This document shows, in pieces, positions 42,328 to 52,428 of a DNA stretch of 64,000 nucleotides. Origin of the DNA: Phyllobacterium zundukense (GTDB lineage Bacteria; Pseudomonadota; Alphaproteobacteria; Rhizobiales; Rhizobiaceae); contig NZ_CP104973.1 in assembly GCF_025452195.1 (NCBI RefSeq), positions 3,083,001 through 3,147,000 of the forward strand. Reading direction: 5' to 3'. Position 1 is the first letter of the stretch; each line of letters starts with the position of its first letter. Under the pieces are notes generated by a model. The model was not told the DNA's origin. It saw only the letters and a list, made by a program, of their open reading frames with translations, and did not search any database. Made by a program: the position numbers and the translations under genes.

Positions 42328-43251
42328 TTACTTCTTCACAGCTGCGGCAACTTCCGCTGCAAAGTCGGTCTCTTCCTTCTCGATGCCTTCGCCAAGGGCA
42401 AAACGGACGAATGCCGTGATCTTGGCCGGTGCACCGATCGTCTTTTCGGCTTCTTTAAGAGCAGCCTCGACGGTCAGATCCGGATTGATGACGAAAGCCT
42501 GCGAGAGAAGCACAACTTCCTCGTAGAATTTGCGCAGACGGCCTTCGACCATCTTCTCGATGATGTTTTCAGGCTTGCCGGATTGACGGGCCGACTCGGT
42601 AAAGACTGCCTTTTCACGCTCGACAGCAGCTGGATCGACCTCGGCGGCAGTCAGGGCAAGCGGGTTGGTCGCCGCGACATGCATTGCGACCTGACGTCCG
42701 AAAGCCTGTGCGACATCGGCGTTGCCGGAAGTTTCGATCGCTACCAGAACGCCAAGTTTGCCGAGACCGTCGGAAACAGCATTGTGAATATAGGTTGCGA
42801 CAACGCCTTCATTGACTGTCAGCGCTGCCGAGCGGCGGAACGACAGATTCTCACCGATCGTACCAACGGCGTCCTTGATCGTATCGACAACCGACTTGCC
42901 CGATGAAGGATAGGTCGCAGCTGCAACCGCAGCAGTCGAACCATCCGTCGTCAACGCCACATTGGCAACGTTGCGGACAATATCCTGGAATGCGTCGTTG
43001 CGGGCTACGAAATCGGTCTCGGAGTTGACCTCTACAACAACAGCCTTCTTGCCATTCGATGCAACGCCAACGAGACCTTCGGCAGCCGTGCGCCCGGCCT
43101 TCTTGTCTGCCTTCGAAATACCCTTGGCACGCAGCCAATCGACAGCGGCTTCCATGTCGCCATTGGTTTCAGTCAGGGCCGCTTTGCAGTCCATCATGCC
43201 GGCGCCGCTAATCTCGCGAAGTTCTTTTACTTGTGCAGCAGTAATGCTCAT
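42328..43251 (-). CDS. tsf: Elongation factor Ts
   Basis: 307 residues. Nucleotide-exchange factor for EF-Tu. The N-terminal UBA-like segment [19 protein letters not shown], the TDFVARND motif and the core with [10 protein letters not shown] and [15 protein letters not shown] stretches identify it. Located 118 bp after rpsB, with pyrH following. Confidence 0.98.
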   Translation of the reverse strand: MSITAAQVKELREISGAGMMDCKAALTETNGDMEAAVDWLRAKGISKADKKAGRTAAEGLVGVASNGKKAVVVEVNSETDFVARNDAFQDIVRNVANVALTTDGSTAAVAAATYPSSGKSVVDTIKDAVGTIGENLSFRRSAALTVNEGVVATYIHNAVSDGLGKLGVLVAIETSGNADVAQAFGRQVAMHVAATNPLALTAAEVDPAAVEREKAVFTESARQSGKPENIIEKMVEGRLRKFYEEVVLLSQAFVINPDLTVEAALKEAEKTIGAPAKITAFVRFALGEGIEKEETDFAAEVAAAVKK

Positions 43252-43369
43252 TCTAGTCGCCTCTTCTCAAAGCGAAGGCATACTGGAAAAACCAGCATGC
43301 CAACTTTGCGGCGCGCTATGCGCCAATCGAATCATTGTTAATCACCCGATACGACGGGTGTATGAAGCC

Positions 43370-44176
43370 TCAAGCGGAGGCTTCACCTTCCTGAGCAGGA
43401 GCTTCTGCCGAAGCTTCAGCCGGAACTTCGAGCGCAGGCTCGACAGGAGCTTCTTCCTGTGCACCGATATCCATGCCCAGCGAACCCTGCTGACGCAGGA
43501 TGCCATCGAGTGCTGCCTTGGCAATCAGATCGCAATAAAGCGAAATCGCGCGCGACGCATCGTCATTGCCAGGGATCGGAAAATCGATCTGATCCGGATC
43601 GCAATTCGAGTCGATCACTGCAACGACCGGGATACCAAGACGCTTGGCTTCCTGGATGGCAATGGCTTCCTTGTTGGTATCGATAATGAAGATGAGATCC
43701 GGAACCGAACCCATGTTCTTGATACCGCCAAGTGCGCGGTTGAGCTTCTCGCGCTCACGGTCGAGGTTCAGACGCTCCTTCTTGGTGAAGCCCTGTGCTT
43801 CGCCGGAAAGAAGTTCGTCGAGCTTGCGCAGACGCTGAATGGAATTCGAAATCGTCTTCCAGTTCGTCATCATGCCGCCGAGCCAGCGGGCATTGACGTA
43901 ATACTGGGCCGAACGCGTTGCCGCATCGGCGATGATGTCCGACGCCTGACGCTTGGTGCCAACGAACAGAACGCGGCCGCCACGGGCAACGGTGTCCGAA
44001 ACCTTCTTCAGCGCTGTATTGAGCAGCGGATAGGTCTGAGCCAGGTCGAGAATGTGAATGTTGTTGCGGGAACCATAAATGTATGGTGCCATTTTCGGGT
44101 TCCAGCGATGTGTCTGGTGGCCGAAGTGAACGCCAGCTTCAAGGAGCTGACGCATGCTGAAATCAGGCAATGCCAT
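43370..44176 (-). CDS. rpsB: 30S ribosomal protein S2
   Basis: 268 residues. It starts [29 protein letters not shown] and contains [13 protein letters not shown] and the signature [19 protein letters not shown]. The C-terminal 30 residues are a Glu/Ala/Pro-rich acidic extension ([16 protein letters not shown]...), common in rhizobial S2. The ATG at 44176 is preceded by AAGGAAA. Two perfect hairpins lie just upstream in the leader. Confidence 0.97.
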   Translation of the reverse strand: MALPDFSMRQLLEAGVHFGHQTHRWNPKMAPYIYGSRNNIHILDLAQTYPLLNTALKKVSDTVARGGRVLFVGTKRQASDIIADAATRSAQYYVNARWLGGMMTNWKTISNSIQRLRKLDELLSGEAQGFTKKERLNLDREREKLNRALGGIKNMGSVPDLIFIIDTNKEAIAIQEAKRLGIPVVAVIDSNCDPDQIDFPIPGNDDASRAISLYCDLIAKAALDGILRQQGSLGMDIGAQEEAPVEPALEVPAEASAEAPAQEGEASA

Positions 44177-44216
44177 CTCTTGTATTTCCTTTTCCGGTTG
44201 AACCTCCACGGGAAGA

Positions 44217-44262
44217 GGCGGGAAACCCGCCACCGGAGGCCATATCGGATTTCTCCCGATAT
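44217..44262 (-). promoter_or_regulatory. Structured 5' leader of rpsB
   Basis: On the minus strand two perfect hairpins precede the rpsB ribosome-binding site: arms ATATCGG / CCGATAT (44242-44262, 7-nt loop) and GGCGGG-TTT-CCCGCC (44217-44231). S2 regulates its own operon through a leader structure in many bacteria, so an autoregulatory element is plausible; I cannot match it to a specific RNA family by eye. Confidence 0.45.
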
Positions 44263-44373
44263 CAACCCAAATCCCGTGTGTGGAATGAAGCGGCTGTTAA
44301 TGGATAATCGTCACAAACGCAAGTGCGAGGGCGATAAAACTCAGAGTCGTGCATTTTAATGTCGCAAAAACAA

Positions 44374-44498
44374 GTGCGTGTTTCGGCAAGCTCACCATGA
44401 GGGAGGTGGGGCGCTTGCACGGAGTCATGTTCCGCAATGGCGGCAATTAGTTATGCGGCCTACAACTTCCCTCATGGTGAGCTTGTCGAACCACGCAC
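44374..44498. repeat. 125-bp palindromic repeat with about 34-bp terminal inverted repeats
   Basis: Left arm 44374-44407 (begins GTGCGTGTTTCGGCAAGCTC) and right arm 44464-44498 (ends GGTGAGCTTGTCGAACCACGCAC) are inverted copies with few mismatches. The CAAGCTCACCATGAGG core is a widespread intergenic repeat motif. The 385-bp gap between rpsB and eipB holds this element, the rpsB leader and no ORF with coding character. Confidence 0.75.
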
Positions 44499-44560
44499 AA
44501 TGGAATTGCCGCCCAGTAATGCTATTCCTTGGGATTGCTGTTTATCGTCTGGCATAGCAC

Positions 44561-45382
44561 CTACTTCGTGCACTTCGGGGCGTCGAACAGCTGCAGATTG
44601 ACGAGCTTCCCCGTCATGGAGAAATCGCCATAGTCCATTTTGAGATCGCGCGTCACGCCATTGCGATACATCTTGAAATTGATCCGGTAGCTCGGCAGCC
44701 CCTCCGTCTTCTCATTGTCGTCGAAATAAGCAATCGAAACCGGCCACGTCGTTTCTTTTGCCAGGGGGCCCATGTTCTTTGTCTCGTCATCATCGGAAAC
44801 CGCAGATTTGCCAATAACGACCGTCGTCGCCATTACCTTATCGGCATCTTCCGATCCGTCGAACAGCTTTGTCTGGTAGAAAACTTCCCCTGCCAACGCC
44901 TTGGAGATCAAATCCTGCATGTGGCGCGTTGGAAACTGTGATAGCTCGAGATCTTCTTTGCTTGCCTCCGGCTTTGTCAGCGAAATTTCCGTCTTGTCCT
45001 TGAGCAGTGCAGCGTCGCCGCGCACCTCCTTGGTCAAGCTCTGGTCAACGAATGTCTTGTTGACGAAGCGGAATTTGTCGCCGTTGCCGGACTCGAATGT
45101 CGTCGTCTGTTGGTCAGTCACCCGTTGAGGCTGTTCTTCCATGTCAACGCGGGTGACGAAACGAAAATTCGTCGTGTAGCCCTCGCAATCCGAGCCGTTG
45201 AATTCATAGACCATGCGGCCCGTCAAACCCGTAATCCCGCTACTGTCCTGCGCGCTGTCCAGTTTGAGATCGTAAATGGCGCGATGCGGAACAAGAGTCG
45301 CGGTTCCAGCCGCAAAAGCCATTGAGGAGCCGGTCAGGCCCAAGGCACCGAGACTGAAAACAACAACAGGTAGAATGCGCAT
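44561..45382 (-). CDS. eipB: EipB-family periplasmic envelope-integrity protein (DUF1849)
   Basis: 273 residues. Signal peptide at 1-24 (MRILPVVVFSLGALGL...AFAAG), then the EipB domain beginning LVPHRAIYDLKLD. Two Cys, in NGSDCEGYTT and at the C-terminus (APKCTK), match the disulfide of Brucella EipB, a β-spiral periplasmic protein needed for envelope integrity. The ATG at 45382 is chosen because it begins the signal peptide; the long upstream extension has no coding character. Divergent from the RidA-like gene. Confidence 0.9.
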   Translation of the reverse strand: MRILPVVVFSLGALGLTGSSMAFAAGTATLVPHRAIYDLKLDSAQDSSGITGLTGRMVYEFNGSDCEGYTTNFRFVTRVDMEEQPQRVTDQQTTTFESGNGDKFRFVNKTFVDQSLTKEVRGDAALLKDKTEISLTKPEASKEDLELSQFPTRHMQDLISKALAGEVFYQTKLFDGSEDADKVMATTVVIGKSAVSDDDETKNMGPLAKETTWPVSIAYFDDNEKTEGLPSYRINFKMYRNGVTRDLKMDYGDFSMTGKLVNLQLFDAPKCTK

Positions 45383-45501
45383 CGACAAGATTCTCCAATA
45401 TTTGAACGTGCATATTAAAATAACTCTTGGCGGAAGCGAGGCAAAAATCGCAACTTCGTTCACAATCGCTCGCGATTCCGGAAACATAAGGAAATAATCC
45501 C

Positions 45502-45966
45502 ATGACCAGCACCATCGAAAAACGCTTGCAGGAGCTTGGTATAACGCTGCCTGTCGCAGCCGCACCGGCAGCCAATTACGTTCCATTTGCCCAGACTGGT
45601 TCACTGCTTTTGACATCTGGGCAATTGCCGCTGGCAGGCGGAAAGCTCATCCACGCCGGGCTTTTGGGTGCCGAATTGAACGTCGCACAAGGCCAGGAAG
45701 CAGCCAAAGCCTGCGCGATCAATATTCTGGCGCAGGCGAAAGCGGCACTGGACGATCTCGAACGGATCATGCGGATCGTGAAAATTACCGTGTTCGTTGC
45801 ATCGACACCGGATTTCATCGAACAGCACCTCGTCGCCAACGGCGCCTCGGATCTACTCGTCGCCGTGTTGGGCGATGCAGGCCGTCATGCACGCTCGGCG
45901 GTCGGCACGGCCGCCCTGCCCCTGAACGCACCCGTCGAAATCGAAGCCATTATCGAGGTTCGTTGA
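45502..45966 (+). CDS. RidA/YjgF-family protein
   Basis: 154 residues. Hydrolases of this family deaminate reactive enamine/imine intermediates from PLP enzymes. It contains FAQTGSLLLTSGQLPL, the GRHARSAVG segment with the conserved Arg and the C-terminal NAPVEIEAIIEV with the conserved Glu. It belongs to the longer subgroup with an N-terminal EKRLQELGITLP helix. The ATG follows AAGGAAATAATCCC. The downstream phosphodiesterase gene starts 2 nt after its stop, so they are an operon. Confidence 0.93.
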   Translation: MTSTIEKRLQELGITLPVAAAPAANYVPFAQTGSLLLTSGQLPLAGGKLIHAGLLGAELNVAQGQEAAKACAINILAQAKAALDDLERIMRIVKITVFVASTPDFIEQHLVANGASDLLVAVLGDAGRHARSAVGTAALPLNAPVEIEAIIEVR

Positions 45967-45968
45967 AC

Positions 45969-46688
45969 ATGCCTTCTGTTGATTGGTTGAAAAGCGTGCC
46001 GATCGCACATCGCGGTCTGCACGATCTGAACAACAAGCGCTGGGAGAATACTTTGTCGGCGTTTGACGCCGCCGCAGGCGCCGGCTTTGCCATCGAATGC
46101 GACGTCCATCTCTCTGCTGACGGCAAAGCCATTGTCTTCCACGATGGTACGCTCGACCGGGTGACAGGGAGCAAAGGCACTATCGACGAGCTGACAGCCG
46201 AGCAAGCCGGCAAACTTCGTGTCGGCGGCACACAGGATCATGTGCCGACGCTGGCTCAGGCCCTCAAGTTGATTGACGGCCGCGTGCCCATCGTCATCGA
46301 ACTCAAGGGAATTCCCGGGCGCGATGAGGGCCTGGTAAAGGCGGTTGCCAACGATCTAGCCGAATATGACGGCCTGGCAGCCATCATGTCCTTCGATCAC
46401 CACCTGATCCGCCGTTTCGGCAAAGACGCGCCGGGCATTCCCGCCGGACTGACCGCCGAGGGTCTTCGCGATGAGGATCTCGAAGCGCATTTTTCCATGC
46501 TGGCCTACGGTATCGACTTTGTCTCCTACAACGTCCGCCATCTGGAAAACCGTTTTGTCGAACTTGTCCGGGGAACGATGGACATGCCTGTCATCTCCTG
46601 GACGGTAAGGAGCGCCGCCGAAAAAGCCGTCAGCGACGCCCTTGTCGATCAAATCACTTTTGAGGGATTTGATCCGCGGGCAGCTTGA
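45969..46688 (+). CDS. Glycerophosphodiester phosphodiesterase
   Basis: 239 residues. GDPD TIM barrel: PIAHRGLHD (His), ENTLSAFDAA, IECDVHLSADGKAIVFHDGTLDRVTG (Glu, Asp, His of the active site) and VIELKG. Hydrolyses deacylated phospholipid head-group diesters to glycerol-3-phosphate. No signal peptide, so cytosolic (UgpQ-like). The ATG at 45969 is used in preference to a TTG overlapping the upstream stop. Confidence 0.94.
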   Translation: MPSVDWLKSVPIAHRGLHDLNNKRWENTLSAFDAAAGAGFAIECDVHLSADGKAIVFHDGTLDRVTGSKGTIDELTAEQAGKLRVGGTQDHVPTLAQALKLIDGRVPIVIELKGIPGRDEGLVKAVANDLAEYDGLAAIMSFDHHLIRRFGKDAPGIPAGLTAEGLRDEDLEAHFSMLAYGIDFVSYNVRHLENRFVELVRGTMDMPVISWTVRSAAEKAVSDALVDQITFEGFDPRAA

Positions 46689-46795
46689 ACCCAAACCTGG
46701 CTTGCTCTTGTATCGTTTGGCAAAATACCTAGCTTAAAAGGGGCAGCAAGGCCGTTTTTCAACATTGTCGCCCAATCAGGAAGCCAAACTCAAAA

Positions 46796-47980
46796 ATGCC
46801 AAATCTTGATCGAGGCGATTTCACCTTGCGCGTCTGCGATGGCGTTGGCGCGTTCACGCAAACGGAGTGGTCAGAGCTCTCCGGGACATCGCGCGGGGCG
46901 CCCGATTACAATCCTTTCCTGTCGCATGCCTTCCTGTCTGCGCTCGAAGATTCCGGTTGTGTCGCGCGCAAGGCCGGCTGGCTGCCGCAGTTTCTACGCC
47001 TGGAGGATGGTTGTGGCACTTTGATCGGTGCCGTCCCCTGCTATTTGAAGAGCCATAGCCAGGGCGAGTATGTCTTCGATCACGGCTGGGCCGATGCGTT
47101 CGAGCGGGCCGGTGGTCGCTATTATCCCAAATTGCAGGCGAGTATTCCCTTCACGCCAGCTACAGGTCCGCGTTTGCTGGTTCGGCGCGATCGGGATGGC
47201 GACGCGGTTCGGGCTGCTCTCGCCAATGGTCTGCGCCAGCTGACCACTCAACTCGGCGTTTCGTCAGCCCATTCCACCTTCGTCACCGAAACGGATCTGC
47301 CTGCCTTCACCGACGCCGATTTCCTGCATCGCATCGATCAGCAGTTTCATTTCTTCAATGAAGGCTATTCGACCTATGATGATTTTCTGGCAACGCTCGC
47401 CTCGCGCAAACGCAAAGCGCTGAAGAAGGAACGCCGCGGAGCCCTCGCCGACGACATCAGCATCGACTGGTTGACCGGCGGCCAGCTCACCCCGGAAATC
47501 TGGGATACTTTTTTTGCATTCTATATGGATACCGGTAGCCGAAAATGGGGACGCCCCTATCTCAATCGCAAGTTTTACACGCTGATCGGCGAGCGCATGC
47601 CCGACGATATCGTGCTGGTGATGGCGCGGCGCGACGGGCGATACATTGCTGGAGCGATCAACTTCATCGGATCGGATCGGCTCTTCGGCAGGCATTGGGG
47701 TTGCATCGAAGACCACCGTTTCCTGCATTTCGAGGTCTGTTATCATCAGGCGATCGACTTTGCTATCGAAAGAAAACTGCGTGTCGTCGAGGCCGGCGCT
47801 CAGGGTGAGCACAAGCTTGCACGTGGATATCTACCCGTGACAACGCATTCCGTGCATTATCTTGCCCATGCAGGACTACGGCGCGCCATCGATGATTTTC
47901 TTGAGCGTGAGCGCGAGGATGTCGCCTTGATGAATCATGTTCTCAACGAGCACACGCCCTTCAAGAAGTCCGACCAATAA
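46796..47980 (+). CDS. FemAB-like / GNAT-fold acyltransferase (peptidogalycan biosynthesis-type, DUF482)
   Basis: 394 residues. The family pattern is clear: YNPFLSHAFLSALEDSGCV at the N-terminus, PCYLKSHSQGEYVFDHGWADAFERAGGRYYPKLQASIPFTPATG, then SSAHSTFV and the C-terminal ARGYLPVTTHSVHYLAH. These proteins resemble FemX/FemAB aminoacyltransferases, but their substrate is unknown. Cytosolic. It lies 107 bp after the phosphodiesterase gene and 11 bp before the HIT gene. Confidence 0.9.
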   Translation: MPNLDRGDFTLRVCDGVGAFTQTEWSELSGTSRGAPDYNPFLSHAFLSALEDSGCVARKAGWLPQFLRLEDGCGTLIGAVPCYLKSHSQGEYVFDHGWADAFERAGGRYYPKLQASIPFTPATGPRLLVRRDRDGDAVRAALANGLRQLTTQLGVSSAHSTFVTETDLPAFTDADFLHRIDQQFHFFNEGYSTYDDFLATLASRKRKALKKERRGALADDISIDWLTGGQLTPEIWDTFFAFYMDTGSRKWGRPYLNRKFYTLIGERMPDDIVLVMARRDGRYIAGAINFIGSDRLFGRHWGCIEDHRFLHFEVCYHQAIDFAIERKLRVVEAGAQGEHKLARGYLPVTTHSVHYLAHAGLRRAIDDFLEREREDVALMNHVLNEHTPFKKSDQ

Positions 47981-47991
47981 AGAGGTACGCC

Positions 47992-48420
47992 ATGACCCCA
48001 CCCTATGATGCAAACAACATATTCGCGAAGATCCTGCGTGGGGAAATCCCGTCACACAAGCTTTTCGAAGATGAGGAAACCTATGCCTTCATGGACGTCA
48101 TGCCGCAAGGCAAAGGTCATTGCCTTGCGATAATCAAGGCGCCGTTCCGCAATATCCTGGATGTTGACGAAGCCAGCCTGTCAGCCGTCATCAAAACCAC
48201 GCAGAAGCTCGCACGCGCGGTCAAAGCGGCTTTCGACGCCGATGGTGTCACTGTCATCCAGTTCAACGAACCAGCCGCCGGGCAGACGGTTTTCCATCTG
48301 CATTTCCATGTCATTCCGCGTTTTGACGGCGTCGCGCTGCGGCCGCATACCGGACAGATGGAGGATCAGAACGTCCTCGCCGAAAACGCGGAGAAGATCA
48401 GGCAGGCTCTAGGTAAGTAG
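47992..48420 (+). CDS. HIT-family nucleotide-binding protein
   Basis: 142 residues. Histidine-triad motif HLHFHVIP (His-x-His-x-His) near residue 100, with the N-terminal NIFAKILRGEIPSHKLFEDE typical of the Hint/PKCI branch. Such proteins hydrolyse AMP-linked phosphoramidates or AMP-lysine adducts. Its 3' end overlaps the convergent azlD gene by 12 bp. Confidence 0.95.
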   Translation: MTPPYDANNIFAKILRGEIPSHKLFEDEETYAFMDVMPQGKGHCLAIIKAPFRNILDVDEASLSAVIKTTQKLARAVKAAFDADGVTVIQFNEPAAGQTVFHLHFHVIPRFDGVALRPHTGQMEDQNVLAENAEKIRQALGK

Positions 48421-48756
48421 CAACCCGCAGAGCAGGACGGCTTCGCCGGCGATCACGCTGATGATCACACGTCTGCCGAGAGCGAGATATGCAACAAAGC
48501 CTGCTGCGGCTGCACCTATCCGAAGAAACACAGAGGTCTCCGCCAGCGCCCCGCTCGGGTAGAGTATCAATTGGGCGATGACCCCTGCGACAAGCGCCGT
48601 GGCAACGGCTCGCACTGCAATCAAAGCTTCGGAATCTTCCCGGACCCGGCCACCAATGAACACGCCGATGAAGCGCCAGACGTCGGTGGGCAACCACCCT
48701 GCGAGCAGGATGAACAGATAGGGCCACCACCAATCAGTCAGGCTCTGCCAGGTCAT
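48409..48756 (-). CDS. AzlD-family branched-chain amino acid exporter small subunit
   Basis: 115 residues with four predicted membrane helices and the AzlD pattern (WWPYLFILLAGWLPTDVWRFIGVFIGGR). AzlD works with AzlC in efflux of branched-chain amino acids. The start overlaps the azlC stop by 4 nt. The 3' end overlaps the HIT gene on the opposite strand. Confidence 0.85.
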   Translation of the reverse strand: MTWQSLTDWWWPYLFILLAGWLPTDVWRFIGVFIGGRVREDSEALIAVRAVATALVAGVIAQLILYPSGALAETSVFLRIGAAAAGFVAYLALGRRVIISVIAGEAVLLCGLLLT

Positions 48757-49508
48757 CCGGCGGCACTCCTCTTGGCCAGATGCACATAAGCCATGGTCAC
48801 AATCCCTCCGGCAACGCCGGTCAAGAGCAGATCATAGGCAGGTGCGATCGAATGGATTACCGGAAAGAGCAACAGGCCCGAAACCATGGCAACATGGACC
48901 GATCGATCGCGTGCCGAGCCCCACAGCGAGGTCAAAAAATACATTGGCGTCAAAAAGAACAACGCAGCGAAAACCATAGGCGGAAAGTCGGTCGAGAGAA
49001 CATAGACCACAGCCACCACGAGCGTGTTGGTCAACGTCAACGTAATGCCCAGACCGGCGAAATAACTCGTGCGCATATCGCGCGGAACATGCTTGAGCCG
49101 CTCCATGCCGACTACCCAAGCAGTGACGGCAATGAAATGCGACAGGAGCAACAAGGTAATCTTCCGCGTCTTGGGCCCGCGCATTTCCGGCACGAAGGCC
49201 GCCACCATTGGCATCAGGCGGATTGAAGACAGGCCGACCGCAATTGCCGCGCCGAACAGCGAATAACCGCCCGCAATTGCACCTATCAGAACGATATTGG
49301 CCGGAAGAGCCCATATGATGGCGACCATGAACGTCGCCTGTAGCAGGGTAACGCCATTTTCACTGGCAAATCCGGCAAAGCCCACATGCGCTGTCATCAG
49401 GATCAACGCGGGAATGCTTGTGATCAGGGATGCGCCTGACAGAAACCACGAAAAACGAGTTCTGAGGTTCTCATCCGCATGGTGGGAGGGCAATCCGGAA
49501 TCAGCCAT
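48753..49508 (-). CDS. AzlC-family branched-chain amino acid permease
   Basis: About 251 residues with seven to eight membrane helices (SWFLSGASLITSIPALILM, NIVLIGAIAGGYSLFG, LGITLTLTNTLVVAVVYVL). AzlC partner of AzlD. The start is uncertain: ATG at 49508 gives a sensible length, but AAGG sits very close to it; an ATG at 49541 would lie inside the clpA terminator hairpin region. The promoter must be within or just before the clpA terminator. Confidence 0.82.
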   Translation of the reverse strand: MADSGLPSHHADENLRTRFSWFLSGASLITSIPALILMTAHVGFAGFASENGVTLLQATFMVAIIWALPANIVLIGAIAGGYSLFGAAIAVGLSSIRLMPMVAAFVPEMRGPKTRKITLLLLSHFIAVTAWVVGMERLKHVPRDMRTSYFAGLGITLTLTNTLVVAVVYVLSTDFPPMVFAALFFLTPMYFLTSLWGSARDRSVHVAMVSGLLLFPVIHSIAPAYDLLLTGVAGGIVTMAYVHLAKRSAAG

Positions 49509-49545
49509 GCCTTCAGCGATAAACGGAAGAATGGATGCCATCAAG

Positions 49546-49573
49546 AAAAAGGCCACCCGAAGGTGGCCTTTTT
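49546..49573 (-). terminator. Rho-independent terminator of clpA
   Basis: Stem GGCCACC / GGTGGCC (49551-49557, 49562-49568) with loop CGAA, A-run on the left and T-run on the right. It begins 3 bp past the clpA stop and could work in both directions. Confidence 0.88.
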
Positions 49574-49575
49574 GA

Positions 49576-52044
49576 TTATTTCTTCCGCGGCACTTTTGGT
49601 ACAGACGCCTTGGGTGGCAGCGAAGCGACATTCCTGCTGGCCGACACATCGGCCCCCGCTTTTTCAAGCGGCTTCTTCGGTGCCGGCTTCTTCTTCGCCA
49701 ATGGCTTCTTTTCGACCGGTATTTCCTTCTTCGGCTTCACCACCACTTCGTCGGCGATGTAGTCGAGAACCAGACCCTTCGAACCATCAGGCTTCTCGGC
49801 AACCGAAACGCGGACTGTACCGCCCTTCTTCAGCCTGCCAAACAGCACCTCATCGGCCAGCGGCTTCTTGATGTGCTCCTGAATGACGCGGCCAAGCGGC
49901 CGGGCGCCCATGCGGTCGTCGTAGCCCTTCTCTGCCAGCCAGGCGATGGCCTCCTGCTGAAGATCGAACGTCACGCCGCGGTCGGCAAGCTGTGCCTCAA
50001 GCTGAATGACGAACTTCTGCACCACCTGATGGATAACCGGAACCGGCAATGCACCGAACGGAATGATCGCATCGAGACGGTTGCGGAACTCCGGCGTGAA
50101 CAGCCGGTTGATCGCTTCCATGTCATCGCCTTCACGACGCGACGAACCGAAGCCGATTGCCGCTCTCGCCGCATCGGACGCGCCCGCATTGGTCGTCATG
50201 ATCAGAATCACATTGCGGAAATCGATCTGTTTGCCGTTGTGATCAGTCAGCTTGCCGTGATCCATGACCTGCAACAGGATATTGAACAGGTCCGGATGCG
50301 CCTTTTCGATTTCATCGAGCAGCAGCACGCAGTGCGGGTGCTGATCGACACCGTCGGTCAGAAGGCCGCCCTGATCAAACCCGACATAACCGGGAGGTGC
50401 ACCGAGCAAGCGCGATACCGTGTGACGCTCCATATATTCCGACATGTCGAAACGCAGGAGTTCCACACCGAGCGAGGCAGCCAATTGCTTGGCGACTTCG
50501 GTCTTGCCGACGCCAGTCGGACCCGAGAACAGGTAGGATCCGATCGGCTTTTCCGGCTCGCGCAGGCCGGCACGTGCCAGCTTGATCGAGGATGAAAGCG
50601 CTTCGATCGCTAGGTCCTGACCGTAGACGACACGCTTCAGTTCTGCCTCGAGATTGGAGAGCACAGCCTCGTCATCTTTCGAAACAGTCTTCGGCGGGAT
50701 GCGGGCCATCGTGGCGATGGTTGCTTCGATTTCCTTGACGCCAATGGACTTCTTGCGTTTCGCTTCCGGCAACAGCATCTGGCTGGCACCGGTCTCATCG
50801 ATGACATCGATCGCCTTGTCCGGCAATTTCCGGTCATTGATGTAACGCGCTGAAAGTTCGACCGCCGACTTGATCGCCTCCACTGTGTACTTGACCTTGT
50901 GGAAGTCTTCGAAATACGGACGCAGGCCCTTCATGATCTCGATTGCATCGGGGATCGACGGCTCATTGACATCGATCTTCTGGAAACGCCGCACAAGCGC
51001 CCTGTCCTTCTCGAAGAACTGGCGAAACTCCTTGTAAGTCGTTGAACCGATGCAACGAATGGCACCCGTCGAAAGCGCTGGCTTCAGGAGATTGGATGCA
51101 TCCATCGCACCGCCTGACGTGGCTCCGGCACCTATGATCGTGTGGATTTCGTCGATGAACAGGATCGCACCCGGAAACTCTTCGAGCTCCTTGATGACCT
51201 GCTTCAAACGTTCTTCGAAATCACCGCGATAGCGTGTACCCGCAAGCAATGTGCCCATATCCAGCGAGAATACGGTCGCATCGCTGAGGACGCTTGGAAC
51301 CTTGCCTTCGACGATGCGCTTGGCGAGACCTTCGGCAATGGCGGTCTTGCCAACGCCGGGATCGCCGACGTAAAGCGGATTGTTCTTCGAACGGCGGCAA
51401 AGGATCTGGATCGTCCGGTTGATCTCCTGATCACGGCCGATAAGCGGATCGATCTTGCCCGCCTTGGCGCGATCATTGAGGTTGATGCAGTAGGCCGACA
51501 AGGCATCCTGCTTCTTCTTGGTCGCACCCTCTTCCGACTCGGCGGCATGATTATCTTCGCTCGGGCTTTCAGCTCCAAGCGGCGTGCGCGGCTCCGAGGC
51601 GCCGGGGCGCTTGGAGATTCCATGGGAAATGTAGTTGACCGCATCGTAGCGGGTCATCTGCTGTTCCTGCAGGAAGAAAGCCGCATGGCTTTCGCGTTCG
51701 GCAAAAATAGCAACGAGAACGTTGGCTCCGGTCACTTCTTCGCGGTTGGAGGATTGGACGTGAATGACTGCACGTTGGATAACGCGCTGGAAAGCCGCAG
51801 TCGGCTTGGAATCCTCATCGTAACCGGTGACAAGGTTATCCAGTTCGTTGTCGACGTAGTCGGTCACGGTTCGCGTCAGTTGAGCCAAGTCGACATTGCA
51901 CGCACGCATGACACTGCTTGCATCCTGATCATCGATCAGCGCGAGAAGCAGATGCTCCAGCGTCGCATATTCGTGATGATGCTCGTTGGCAATTGTCAGC
52001 GCCTGATGCAGGGCGCGCTCCAGACTAGGTGAGAAAGATGGCAT
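49576..52044 (-). CDS. clpA: ATP-dependent Clp protease ATP-binding subunit ClpA
   Basis: 822 residues. N-domain (about 1-145), first AAA+ module with Walker A GDPGVGKT at 227-234, second module with [13 protein letters not shown] (about 510), and the ClpP-docking region. It unfolds substrates for ClpP. The last 65 residues are an unusual Lys/Pro/Ala-rich tail ([17 protein letters not shown]), not part of the E. coli protein. It starts 6 bp after clpS, as in most proteobacteria. Confidence 0.97.
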   Translation of the reverse strand: MPSFSPSLERALHQALTIANEHHHEYATLEHLLLALIDDQDASSVMRACNVDLAQLTRTVTDYVDNELDNLVTGYDEDSKPTAAFQRVIQRAVIHVQSSNREEVTGANVLVAIFAERESHAAFFLQEQQMTRYDAVNYISHGISKRPGASEPRTPLGAESPSEDNHAAESEEGATKKKQDALSAYCINLNDRAKAGKIDPLIGRDQEINRTIQILCRRSKNNPLYVGDPGVGKTAIAEGLAKRIVEGKVPSVLSDATVFSLDMGTLLAGTRYRGDFEERLKQVIKELEEFPGAILFIDEIHTIIGAGATSGGAMDASNLLKPALSTGAIRCIGSTTYKEFRQFFEKDRALVRRFQKIDVNEPSIPDAIEIMKGLRPYFEDFHKVKYTVEAIKSAVELSARYINDRKLPDKAIDVIDETGASQMLLPEAKRKKSIGVKEIEATIATMARIPPKTVSKDDEAVLSNLEAELKRVVYGQDLAIEALSSSIKLARAGLREPEKPIGSYLFSGPTGVGKTEVAKQLAASLGVELLRFDMSEYMERHTVSRLLGAPPGYVGFDQGGLLTDGVDQHPHCVLLLDEIEKAHPDLFNILLQVMDHGKLTDHNGKQIDFRNVILIMTTNAGASDAARAAIGFGSSRREGDDMEAINRLFTPEFRNRLDAIIPFGALPVPVIHQVVQKFVIQLEAQLADRGVTFDLQQEAIAWLAEKGYDDRMGARPLGRVIQEHIKKPLADEVLFGRLKKGGTVRVSVAEKPDGSKGLVLDYIADEVVVKPKKEIPVEKKPLAKKKPAPKKPLEKAGADVSASRNVASLPPKASVPKVPRKK

Positions 52045-52050
52045 GAAACC

Positions 52051-52428
52051 TCACTTTTTCTCCATCACGCATTGCAGCGGATGTTGGTTTTGCCGCGCAT
52101 AGTCCATGACTTGTGTCATCTTGGACTCCGCGACCTCATAGGTAAAGACACCACATTCTCCGACCCCATGATTATGCACATGGAGCATGATGCGCGTAGC
52201 ATCTTCTCTGTTCTTCTGGAAAAACCGCTCCAGGACGTGAATGACGAATTCCATGGGCGTGTAATCGTCATTCAGAAGCAACACGCGATAAAGGCTGGGT
52301 TTCTTCATTTTGGGTTTGGTCCGGGTTATGACAGCCGTTCCCCGACCGGGCCCGTTGCCGCTTCCCTTGTCCTCATCCTGCATCATGGGTGAAAACCGCT
52401 TCATCTCTTCCGATACCCGCATTCTCAT
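52051..52428 (-). CDS. clpS: ClpS adaptor protein
   Basis: 125 residues. A poorly conserved N-terminal arm (about 1-40) is followed by the ClpS core [40 protein letters not shown] and [22 protein letters not shown]. It delivers N-end-rule substrates to ClpA. The start may be the ATG at 52428 or at 52386/52383; none has a strong ribosome-binding site. It forms an operon with clpA. Confidence 0.93.
   Translation of the reverse strand: MRMRVSEEMKRFSPMMQDEDKGSGNGPGRGTAVITRTKPKMKKPSLYRVLLLNDDYTPMEFVIHVLERFFQKNREDATRIMLHVHNHGVGECGVFTYEVAESKMTQVMDYARQNQHPLQCVMEKK

Noticed and set aside
42962..44359. 465-codon plus-strand ORF opposite tsf and rpsB
   Set aside because: Runs across two convincing genes and their gap; composition and lack of motifs mark it as a shadow.
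44374..44498. The rpsB-eipB repeat as a simple terminator of rpsB
   Set aside because: It lies upstream of rpsB, not downstream, and downstream of eipB's 3' end only at a distance; no T-run follows the arms.
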